From Pseudoalteromonas peptidolytica (GTDB lineage: Bacteria; Pseudomonadota; Gammaproteobacteria; Enterobacterales; Alteromonadaceae): a DNA stretch of 37,577 nucleotides. The notes under the pieces were generated by a model. It saw nothing but the letters and a program-made list of their open reading frames with translations. It was not told where the DNA came from and ran no database searches. The position numbers and the translations under genes were made by a program. This document shows positions 1-7,102 of this stretch, in pieces. The DNA lies in contig NZ_WEHZ01000042.1 of assembly GCF_012641745.1 (NCBI RefSeq), forward strand, positions 1 to 37,577. The letters are read 5' to 3'. The stretch's first letter is position 1, and each line of letters begins with the position of its first letter.

Positions 1-153
1 ATGCTCAAGCAGTGTGAATGCGGCTTACCGAGTCAACGCAGCAAATTGAAAACCGCTGGCTGGAACGACAAATTTAGGGCACAGGTATTCTTTGGTTTAT
101 AAGTAATCAAAGTATGCTCTGCCCCTGATAAGCTCCCCACCCTTGCTTGCCCA

Positions 154-1293
154 TCACAACGTATCAAACTTGTGAGCTGCGTTCGATAGAGGCTTCACTC
201 CTTGCGTAATTTCGTCTTCGAGATTGTTGGAGAACCGAGAACTCAATGCCGCTGGTTTTGCAAAGTAATAGCCTTGTAAAAAGTCAGCTCCAATTTCTCG
301 TAGCACTTGCGCTTCATGTTGACTCTCTGCACCCTCAGCTATCACGGCGATGCCGTTTTCATGAGCAAGCTGAATAAGATGAGAGACAATGTTTCGTTTG
401 TGTTGATTGGAGCCTATGTGTCTTCCTAATTCCATATCTATCTTTATGTAGTCCGGTCTTAGTTGCGCCAACATACTTAAACTGGACCACCCAGAACCAA
501 TATCATCTAGTGCAACGCCAAAACCGCAACTTCGGTAGAATGCCAAAATACCTCTTAAGTGATTCATATCACGGGCTTGATGTGTCTCGGTGACCTCAAA
601 TACAATGTCTTGTGGCTGAAACCCAAGTTCGCTGATAGCAGAGGCTGTTGAACGTAAGCAATATGACGGATCGTAAATACTGGAAGGGTTGAAATTTATA
701 AATATTTTTGAGTGTAAACCCGCCTTTGCGGCATGCTCTACAGCAGACTTTCGCGCGATTAAATCAAGAGAAAAGAGTAATCCGCTTTGCTCGGCTAAGT
801 TAAAAACGAAGTTTGGCGGCACCATATTATTTTCATTATCGAATAGCCTAAATAACGCTTCATTGGCAAACACATCTAGGTTTCCCGGTTCTGAATATGC
901 TCTCACAATAGGCTGGAACCAACTTTGGTAGGTCTCGTTGTCAACTGCCGTTTTTATCTAACGCGCTTGATCACGGCGCACGAATGTTTCGACACTTGCC
1001 ACTCGACTAATCGCACTAATATCCGGATGACCATCATGTGCCATAGTCGTCACTTTAGATTGGCCAAATTCGGGGCCAGCTAAGCAACCGCCTATATTGT
1101 TTAAAAATGTACTCAGGCCGCGTTTTTCTACTACAACTTTTACACATTTGCTTTCTACCCCTTCTGGGGTTAAGGCCATTTCGGTACACATCTGCTTTAG
1201 GTTTTGCTCTGCATTACCAGTCGGTAAGAAAAACCAAAAATATGTTTTATCGAAAAAATACGACTCTATTGCTTCACAATCTGCGCACCACAT
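154..1293 (-). pseudogene. EAL-domain c-di-GMP phosphodiesterase, interrupted by an in-frame amber stop
   Basis: One reading frame spans both halves, and its only interruption is a TAG at 960-958 (codon 112). The likely start is ATG at 1293, preceded by GGAGG at a good distance. GTG at 1305 is the alternative. The N-terminal ~110 residues carry WCADC near the start and are not a sensor domain I recognise. After the TAG the frame continues with WFQPIVR, the usual beginning of an EAL domain, then NEALFR, the metal-binding Asn in FINFNPS, EVTET, LDDIGSG, the Lys of YIKID, AEGAES and QGYYFAKP. All residues expected of an active phosphodiesterase are therefore present. The GTG at 906 could only give a domain lacking FQPIV and has no visible Shine-Dalgarno. 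The role would be hydrolysis of cyclic di-GMP. The gene is either a recent nonsense pseudogene, a readthrough gene, or a sequencing error. Confidence 0.8.
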
Positions 1294-1423
1294 AGCATCC
1301 TCCACAAATGTAAACTCATGTTAAATACGCAGTCACGCTTTGATCCGTTCACTAAGAGGTGAACCCGAAATAAAGTTATGACGTATTGTGTAACCATAAC
1401 GCTGTACCGCTAAGAGGTTAGGT

Positions 1424-2731
1424 TTGAAAAATCATTCGCGAAAGGTACCATCATCAAGGCTGAGTCGCCTTGCTCATTTGGGTGGATTGGCAGGTCAAGT
1501 TGCGTCAAATATGTTATTTGAAGGCGCAAAGCAGGCGCTTCAAGGGCAACCTGTGAAACGAAACGACCTATTGCTACAGAGCAAAAATATTGATGCAGTT
1601 GCGAAGAAGCTGAGTCACTTGCGCGGTGCGGCAATGAAGTTAGGACAGTTACTTTCAATGGATGCTGGAGATCTGCTACCACCGGAGCTTGCCATGCTGC
1701 TGACTCACCTGCGTGCAGACGCTATGCCAATGCCACATAAGCAACTCGTTGGTGTCTTGGAGCATGAATTAGGGCAGGACTGGCTCGATAAGTTTAGTCA
1801 TATTGAACTGAAAAGCTTTGCACAAGCGTCGATTGGGCAAGTGCACAAAGCAACCACCGAGAATGGGCAGTCTCTTGCAATCAAAATACAATATCCAGGA
1901 GTGGCTCAAAGTATTCATAGCGATGTAGACAATGTCGCGAGCCTAATCAAAATGACGGGGCTACTTCCTAAAGGGATTAGTATTGCCCCTTTAATTGAGG
2001 AAGCAAAGTCGCAGCTTCTCGCGGAGACCAATTACCAATTAGAAGCAAACTATTTACAGCAATTTGCCAGAGGACTTTCTGATGACACGCGCTTTAAAGT
2101 CCCAGCTGTAAATCAAGCGCTAAGTAGCCAGCATCTGCTGAGTATGGAATATGTCTGTGGCGCGCCGCTTGCAGAGACCGTTGCTTTACCACAATCTGTT
2201 CGCAATGACATAATGACTGCACTCATTGAGCTGTTCTTTATCGAAATGTTTGAGCTTAAATTGATACAAACAGATCCTAACTTTGGTAACTATTTATATA
2301 ACAAAGACACCCACCACATCGTGTTATTAGACTTTGGCGCAACGCGCATCGTCAACAATGCGATTAGTGTTGGGTATAAAAACCTGTTACGGGCAGCGAG
2401 AGAGCAAAACCGTGAAGCTGTTAAACAAGCTGCATGTGACATTGGATATTTTGATACTGATATTGCACCCGAGTACTGTAACGCGGTTATTGAGCTGTTT
2501 TTACTTGCAACAACTCCACTTCGGTGTGACGGCCCATTTGATTTTGCTAACAGCCAGCTAAGTAAAGAGATAAGTGAAAAAGGACTGGCTTTAAATCGCC
2601 ATTCCAACGAGTGGCACACACCACCTGTAGACGCTTTATTTATTCATCGAAAGCTGGCGGGGTTATATTTAATCGCAGCCAAATTGCAAGCCAAAGTAGA
2701 CTTAACGCCACTGCAACGCTACTTAAGTTAG
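1424..2731 (+). CDS. ABC1/AarF/UbiB-family atypical kinase
   Basis: A 435-aa protein of the ABC1 (ADCK3/UbiB/AarF) protein-kinase-like family. Visible in order are the KxGQ motif (K72-Q75), AQASIGQVHKA (about 133-143), a candidate ATP-contact Lys in AIKIQYPG (K154), the ETNYQLEA stretch (about 201-208), QTDPNFGNY (282-290) as catalytic-loop counterpart, and LLDFGA with the metal-binding Asp at about 303. Family members support ubiquinone synthesis or lipid homeostasis as ATPases. This one lacks the C-terminal membrane helices of canonical UbiB and is closer to the shorter ADCK3-like group, so the ubiquinone role is only a family-level guess. The start is TTG at 1424 with AGAGG six bases upstream. 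It runs convergently with the cytochrome b561 gene. A decayed relative of its own 3' part lies just downstream. Confidence 0.85.
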   Translation: MKNHSRKVPSSRLSRLAHLGGLAGQVASNMLFEGAKQALQGQPVKRNDLLLQSKNIDAVAKKLSHLRGAAMKLGQLLSMDAGDLLPPELAMLLTHLRADAMPMPHKQLVGVLEHELGQDWLDKFSHIELKSFAQASIGQVHKATTENGQSLAIKIQYPGVAQSIHSDVDNVASLIKMTGLLPKGISIAPLIEEAKSQLLAETNYQLEANYLQQFARGLSDDTRFKVPAVNQALSSQHLLSMEYVCGAPLAETVALPQSVRNDIMTALIELFFIEMFELKLIQTDPNFGNYLYNKDTHHIVLLDFGATRIVNNAISVGYKNLLRAAREQNREAVKQAACDIGYFDTDIAPEYCNAVIELFLLATTPLRCDGPFDFANSQLSKEISEKGLALNRHSNEWHTPPVDALFIHRKLAGLYLIAAKLQAKVDLTPLQRYLS

Positions 2732-2899
2732 ACTAAGGTAAGGAGGCTGTTGTTTGAGTAAGATACACAATCTAACAGCACAATACCACTAGAGCCGGCC
2801 GGATAATCATTACAACGCAAAGTCGCTGACACCCACCGCTAATATGTGTATACCAAAGCAACCGTCTACACTTTAAGCCTGCACTTAATGGATTGAGAG

Positions 2900-3178
2900 A
2901 CAAATTATGACAACGGTCTGAAAAAGACCAGCTAGTTTAAATAACACATACAAGATATCCAAAACTTTTTTGGTTCTCGTTACTTAACACTCGTTATTTA
3001 CCTTGTGCGACTCGACTTCGGCGCCCTGTGTGATGATAAAAACTCGCCAGAAACTGTGAAATAGCACAGCGTTAGCGCCATTTAATAAACCATGTGCAAC
3101 ATGGGAGCGTTCGAGACCGATATTGCACATTAGTGTTATAGTGCAGCGATTAACTGTTTTTACTTACAACGACTCTGC
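2900..3178 (+). pseudogene. Decayed fragment of a second ABC1-kinase gene
   Basis: This stretch fills most of the 450-base gap after the ABC1 kinase gene and aligns by eye to bases about 2215-2530 of that gene. From 2948 it reads roughly as IQDIQNFFGSRY, then LVRLDFGAL, matching IQTDPNFGNYLY and LLDFGA in the intact gene. Further on, GATATTGCAC and CTGTTTTTACTT recur at the same relative spacing, with stops and small indels between them. Homology is clearest for 2948-2990 and 3095-3178 and is weak before 2940. It is most simply the remnant of a tandem paralogue, or of an older allele left after recombination. No start or continuous frame survives. The remaining bases 2732-2900 hold nothing I can identify. 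Confidence 0.6.
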
Positions 3179-3183
3179 GTCAA

Positions 3184-3711
3184 TTACAGCATGCTTTTAA
3201 ACACGCCATCTTTGCGTATAAAATGGTGGAAACATGCAGCACTAATATGAACGACCAGAACAAGTAACAGTAGTAGCACCGCAAAACCATGTCCCTCACG
3301 AAACACAGCAAAATACTCAATATTTGCCACCATTGCCGCTGGCATAGTCAATAGGTCGAACACGACAATTGGTCTTGCACCAAAGTACTGCATCAATAGA
3401 CCGCTAACCGGTATGACTAACATTAAAAAATACAAAAGCCAGTGACTAAACTTTGCCAGCTTAACTTGAATAACGGGCATTGTTGATGGCAGCGCTGGGG
3501 CTGTCGATTGTACTCGCACGATAAAACGCAATATCAGTAATATTAACGCCAGCACGCCAAATGACTTATGCAATCCAAGTAAGCTCAGCTGCCATGGCTC
3601 CAGTGAGCTCACTATGGCAAGTCCTGCACATACCATAGACAATATCAAAACCGCCATCGACCAGTGTAATAATCGCATAGTAAAAGTATAGCGAGTCACC
3701 AGCTTATTCAC
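3184..3711 (-). CDS. Cytochrome b561 family membrane protein
   Basis: A 175-aa four-helix membrane protein of the bacterial cytochrome b561 (CybB) type. It has the typical opening in which RYTFTMRLLHWSMA places a heme-ligand His at 16. Further His residues follow in helix 2 (LHKSFGVLAL), in FSHWLLYF, and in the last helix (VVHISAACFHHF). The family moves electrons between quinol and periplasmic acceptors through two b hemes. The start is GTG at 3711 with GGAAAG just upstream. The first eight bases (GTGAATAA) overlap the end of the peroxidase gene, so the two are translationally coupled. The context suggests it feeds electrons from the quinone pool to the secreted peroxidase encoded upstream, which is inference. 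Confidence 0.88.
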   Translation of the reverse strand: MNKLVTRYTFTMRLLHWSMAVLILSMVCAGLAIVSSLEPWQLSLLGLHKSFGVLALILLILRFIVRVQSTAPALPSTMPVIQVKLAKFSHWLLYFLMLVIPVSGLLMQYFGARPIVVFDLLTMPAAMVANIEYFAVFREGHGFAVLLLLLVLVVHISAACFHHFIRKDGVFKSML

Positions 3712-4714
3712 TTTCTTTCCCTCCCAATGCCCCTATTAACTGTTCTTTCGCACGGCGTCTATAAGACTCAGCATAGGCGGCCGAACGTGCTCTTAAAATA
3801 GGATCGGCTGTTGCCGATAACCCCGTCGGTAAGATTAAAGGGTCAAAGTTCAGTGCATGGCACGCTCCTTCCAATTGTGGTTGCCACTGGGTAATGTTAA
3901 TTTCCCCTGCGTTTACTTGAGCCCGATTACTTGGCCACTGAATAGCGGGGTTATTTTCATCATCAGCCGGTGCCGCAAGAGTAAACTGCCATGTAAAACG
4001 AACATTGCCGTGTGCAATTCTGGCCGCCAGCTCTTTTTGCAGCGCCGCACTGTCTGTAAACGGGTTTTTGCTCGCCTCGCCTAATGGTAACATTTGCCAA
4101 CGTACGGCCTGCTTATTGCTTCGTGCATCATGTAAGTAAAAGGCATTGATGCTATGGTAAGTCTCGAGTGCCAAACTTTCAGTGGGTGTGTAACTTGCTT
4201 TCCATGCTAAAAAGTCTGCGCTTTCAGGATGCTTAGCAAAAAATGTCTTGATTGCATCACCACCCTGCTTTATGGCGACAAGTTGCTGATAAAAGTCATG
4301 CGGATTGCTCACAGCCATTACCGGAGGTGTATTCATGGCTATGTTCCAACGCTCTGAACCGGTAACAAAGCTGAGTGCAAAACTTCTAACAGGCGCACTC
4401 AACTCATCAGCATGTGGATTGTTACCAGCGATAGAAAACCGGCCAATAAAGGGGTGAACGCCTGCACTAAAAACTTCAGCATCCGAATAGTGCGTTAGCG
4501 ACCCATTCGATACAAATTCTCCCGACACACAAACGCCTTTGGCATGCGCCCTTCTAAACCCGGGAAAGTGTGGTTGCCCTTGTTGTAAATCAACAAATTG
4601 TTGGGCGGTAACTTTTGTGCTTGCCTGCGCCGGTTGCGTCAAAAATAGCACCGCGCCATACCAAGCGACGAACGCACTTATTCCATAAAACCTTGCCAAG
4701 GAATATCTAATCAT
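3704..4714 (-). CDS. Secreted catalase-related peroxidase
   Basis: A 336-aa heme protein of the small catalase-like peroxidase group (SrpA-like), shorter than true catalases. From ATG at 4714 it opens with a signal peptide (MIRYSLARFY through TQPAQAS). This start is preferred over 4792, which would add 26 residues ahead of the signal. GAGG lies about 11 bases upstream. RRAH (54-57) carries the distal His. GRFSIAGNNP (91-100) corresponds to the catalase region holding the distal Asn. TYHSINAFYL (185-194) matches the family YxxNAF segment. The proximal heme Tyr should be in the C-terminal region and was not assigned. The likely role is periplasmic peroxide or organic hydroperoxide reduction. 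It is the first gene of a leftward pair with cytochrome b561 and diverges from a two-component system. That arrangement is known for this family. Confidence 0.88.
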   Translation of the reverse strand: MIRYSLARFYGISAFVAWYGAVLFLTQPAQASTKVTAQQFVDLQQGQPHFPGFRRAHAKGVCVSGEFVSNGSLTHYSDAEVFSAGVHPFIGRFSIAGNNPHADELSAPVRSFALSFVTGSERWNIAMNTPPVMAVSNPHDFYQQLVAIKQGGDAIKTFFAKHPESADFLAWKASYTPTESLALETYHSINAFYLHDARSNKQAVRWQMLPLGEASKNPFTDSAALQKELAARIAHGNVRFTWQFTLAAPADDENNPAIQWPSNRAQVNAGEINITQWQPQLEGACHALNFDPLILPTGLSATADPILRARSAAYAESYRRRAKEQLIGALGGKESE

Positions 4715-4917
4715 AAAAATAAAAACCTCATTAAACCGAGCTTGAGATAACAAACTGCGCTGGCGAGTGCCGACTCGCTTATGGACAGCCACTCATCAGA
4801 CCTTGGTTCCGGCAAAAAAATTTCACACCGCTACGCTCCAATAATCATACAAAATTGTATTCTGAGCCCGTTGAAAACTGCGTTATGCTATAGCTAAACG
4901 ACCAAACAAACCGCACA
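4715..4917. promoter_or_regulatory. Divergent promoter region of the peroxidase pair and the two-component system
   Basis: This 203-base region separates the leftward peroxidase/cytochrome b561 genes from the rightward regulator/kinase genes and must hold both promoters. It contains an imperfect dyad at 4847-4860, listed separately. On the rightward side TTGAAA (4871-4876) and TATGCT or TATAGC (4884-4894) are possible promoter elements, but their spacing is not canonical, which would suit an activated promoter. No start-proximal Shine-Dalgarno stands out for the regulator. Confidence 0.5.
4847..4860. promoter_or_regulatory. Candidate response-regulator operator, copy 1
   Basis: ATACAAAATTGTAT has six-base arms ATACAA/TTGTAT around AA. 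The same 14 bases CATACAAAATTGTA (4846-4859) recur in reverse orientation at 7002-7015, before the DUF1800 gene. An inverted repeat between divergent genes and just upstream of the regulator promoter is where an autoregulating OmpR-type protein would bind. Assignment to the adjacent regulator is inference. Confidence 0.5.
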
Positions 4918-5592
4918 ATGAAGATATTGCTTGTAGAAGATGACCACGACACTGCAGAGTTTATTTGTAATGGCTTAAAGCAAGCTGGAGAATCTGTGGA
5001 TCATACGCAGTGCCCAAAAGATGCAATAATAAGAGCCTCCACCACCTCATTCGATGCCATTATTTTTGATAGGCTACTGCCGTCGATGGATGGCCTAGAC
5101 GCAGTAAAAATCCTTCGAGCGAGCCACATCTTAACTCCTATCATTATGCTAACGGCATTGAGTGACACCGCAGCACGGGTTGAAGGCTTGGAAGCTGGTG
5201 CAGACGACTACTTAGTTAAGCCCTTTGCATTTGTCGAGTTGCATGCAAGACTAAAAGCACTGTATCGACGCAAACCAGCTGCGCAAACCGTGAATGAATT
5301 ACAAGTTGGTTGTGTAAAACTACTCAGAACATCAAGGCAAGTATTTAGAGGTGAAAACGAGATTGAGCTAATGCCAAAAGAGTATCAGATTTTGGAATTT
5401 TTAATGCTTCACCCTAATCAACTGGTTACCAAAACTATGCTGCTAGAACACGTGTGGGGGTTTAGTTTTGACCCAAAAACCAGTTTAGTTCAAACACATG
5501 TCAGCCGCTTACGTAACAAGTTAGACAAGCCTTTTAACAGTGAAGTTATCAAAACCATTCGTGGCAGTGGCTACTTACTTTCTGAACAATAA
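4918..5592 (+). CDS. OmpR/PhoB-family response regulator
   Basis: A 224-aa two-component response regulator. The receiver domain (about 1-118) shows the acidic pair D8/D9, the phospho-accepting D51 in IIFDRLLPSMDG, T79 in MLTAL and K101 in DYLVKPF. A winged-helix DNA-binding domain (about 125-222) has the characteristic ending VSRLRNKLDKP then IRGSGYLL. It resembles the QseB/CopR/TctD branch. The gene is followed after one base by the histidine kinase, so the two form an operon with probable translational coupling. It diverges from the peroxidase/cytochrome b561 pair, its most likely target. The shared dyad hints that the DUF1800/DUF1501 genes are a second target. Confidence 0.93.
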   Translation: MKILLVEDDHDTAEFICNGLKQAGESVDHTQCPKDAIIRASTTSFDAIIFDRLLPSMDGLDAVKILRASHILTPIIMLTALSDTAARVEGLEAGADDYLVKPFAFVELHARLKALYRRKPAAQTVNELQVGCVKLLRTSRQVFRGENEIELMPKEYQILEFLMLHPNQLVTKTMLLEHVWGFSFDPKTSLVQTHVSRLRNKLDKPFNSEVIKTIRGSGYLLSEQ

Positions 5593-5593
5593 T

Positions 5594-6970
5594 ATGAAAA
5601 CGAATACTCAAAAATACCATTTGGTACTGGCGCTTAAATTTTCTTTTCTATGTTGGATACTCACATGTGGTCTAGCACTTTTGGTATCGCACTTTGTGTC
5701 TCAAAGTGAACAGTCCAGACAACAAACCGAAATGCTTGAACTTATTGAGGAAGCCGTCGAGCTTTACCATAGTGATGGGTTGGAGTCTTTGGTAGAAGTA
5801 TTTGAGTTAGCAGAAAATGAAACTTGGACCAAAGAAGAAGCGCAGGAGCATTGGCAAGAGGAAGGCTGGCTTATGGCGTTATACCAAAAGGACGTAACAA
5901 TCGCTGGTGGCGATATAGGTTTTGAGCGAGCAAACACCGCAAATCCGCAGCTACAAACAGAAATAGATGAAACAGCACAACACATTTTTTATCAGGCACA
6001 GCAAATCAACGATGGTCTTTATTTACATCTATGGCAGCGCCTTGACCACGATGTTGTTATTGCCCAGGACGCTAGAAAACAATTTATTGTGTGGCTAGCG
6101 ATATTTTGCTGGCTGCCGCCTTTGCTCATCTTTGTCTATTTTAGACAAATGCAAGGCAATACCATTACCAAGCTGAGTCAACAACTCTCTTTAGTGGCTA
6201 AAGCGCCTGAGCTGCATCGCACCGTTGCAAAAAGCGATGACCCACAGCTGCTACAATTATGCAGTGTGATCAACACGATGCTCGACGAAATTACCAAGCT
6301 CCATCACAATATTAAAACAATGTCTGTGGGAGTTGCCCATGACCTTAAAACGCCTCTAACCCGCGTTGCAAACCGGCTACAATCTATGGGTCAAGACATA
6401 GACGATCCGGTACAATTAGCCGTTCACCTTGAAAAGGCCTGTGAAGAATTAGAAAAAATCATCTCGACTTTTAATAATTTAATCCGCTTGAATAGTATTG
6501 AATCTGGAAAATATCAACAAGGTTTTAAACAGATTGACTTATCAACACTGCTTTTAGATCTAACTGATAGCTTCACTCCGGTTTTTGAAGACGTAGAAAA
6601 AACCTTATCCGTCTCGATATTGCCAAATATCAGCTGTTATGGAGATGCGGATTTGCTCGCGCAATTGGTCTGTAACCTGTTAGAAAATGCACTTGAATAT
6701 ACTAATCCAAGGGCGTCTGTATGGATCAGGCTGCAAAGTCACTCATCTGGCGTATTACTACAAATCGGTGATAATGGCCCTGGCATCGCAACATCAGACC
6801 AAGCACATATTTTCGAGCGCTTTTATCGTGCCGATACTAGCCGTTCCTCTTCAGGTAATGGGCTCGGGCTTAGCATTGTCAAAGCAATCTGTGACATACA
6901 TGAGGCTCGGATTTATTTGCTTGAGGATCAACCGGGCGCTGTGTTTAATATTGAAGTGCCAACTCATTAA
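5594..6970 (+). CDS. Membrane sensor histidine kinase
   Basis: A 458-aa kinase, partner of the preceding regulator. ATG at 5594, one base after the regulator stop, is chosen over an upstream in-frame start at 5540 that would overlap the regulator. Transmembrane helices at about 9-33 and 164-183 enclose a periplasmic sensor of about 130 residues that is very acidic and Trp/Glu rich. The H box is VAHDLKTPLTRV with phospho-His at 249. The N box (LLENALEYTN), G1 (DNGPGI), F (FERFYRAD) and G2 (GNGLGLSI) motifs are all present, so the kinase should be active. The signal is unknown. The genomic context points to an oxidant or redox stress. Confidence 0.93.
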   Translation: MKTNTQKYHLVLALKFSFLCWILTCGLALLVSHFVSQSEQSRQQTEMLELIEEAVELYHSDGLESLVEVFELAENETWTKEEAQEHWQEEGWLMALYQKDVTIAGGDIGFERANTANPQLQTEIDETAQHIFYQAQQINDGLYLHLWQRLDHDVVIAQDARKQFIVWLAIFCWLPPLLIFVYFRQMQGNTITKLSQQLSLVAKAPELHRTVAKSDDPQLLQLCSVINTMLDEITKLHHNIKTMSVGVAHDLKTPLTRVANRLQSMGQDIDDPVQLAVHLEKACEELEKIISTFNNLIRLNSIESGKYQQGFKQIDLSTLLLDLTDSFTPVFEDVEKTLSVSILPNISCYGDADLLAQLVCNLLENALEYTNPRASVWIRLQSHSSGVLLQIGDNGPGIATSDQAHIFERFYRADTSRSSSGNGLGLSIVKAICDIHEARIYLLEDQPGAVFNIEVPTH

Positions 6971-7001
6971 TAGATTGAGCTAAGCTTTGACTTGGTTAGT
7001 T

Positions 7002-7015
7002 TACAATTTTGTATG
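7002..7015. promoter_or_regulatory. Candidate response-regulator operator, copy 2
   Basis: TACAATTTTGTATG is the exact reverse complement of 4846-4859 in the divergent peroxidase/regulator promoter region. It sits 83 bases before the DUF1800 start, in the 127-base gap after the kinase gene. A shared site would place the DUF1800/DUF1501 pair under the upstream two-component system. The match was found by eye and its significance is not calculated. Confidence 0.45.
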
Positions 7016-7063
7016 GTTTCGCACGCAAACTTGTAAAACACTAAAGTCAAAAATCATCCTACA

Positions 7064-7102
7064 CTCATAACTTATCGTTCACTATTTGAGTTAAGTTATG
7101 AG
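7064..7102 (+). promoter_or_regulatory. Inverted repeat enclosing the DUF1800 start codon
   Basis: CTCATAACTTA (7064-7074) and TAAGTTATGAG (7092-7102) are perfect 11-base arms around a 17-base loop. The right arm contains the ATG start codon (7098-7100). In mRNA this would hide the start codon and the weak GAG-type ribosome site in the loop. It could instead be a DNA operator over the transcript start. No conventional strong Shine-Dalgarno is visible for this gene. Confidence 0.55.

Noticed and set aside
1..102. Short open frames at the left edge (for example ending at 49 in frame 2 or at 102 in frame 1)
   Set aside because: Too short to judge whether either is the end of a real gene from outside the window. 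Neither has recognisable protein sequence.
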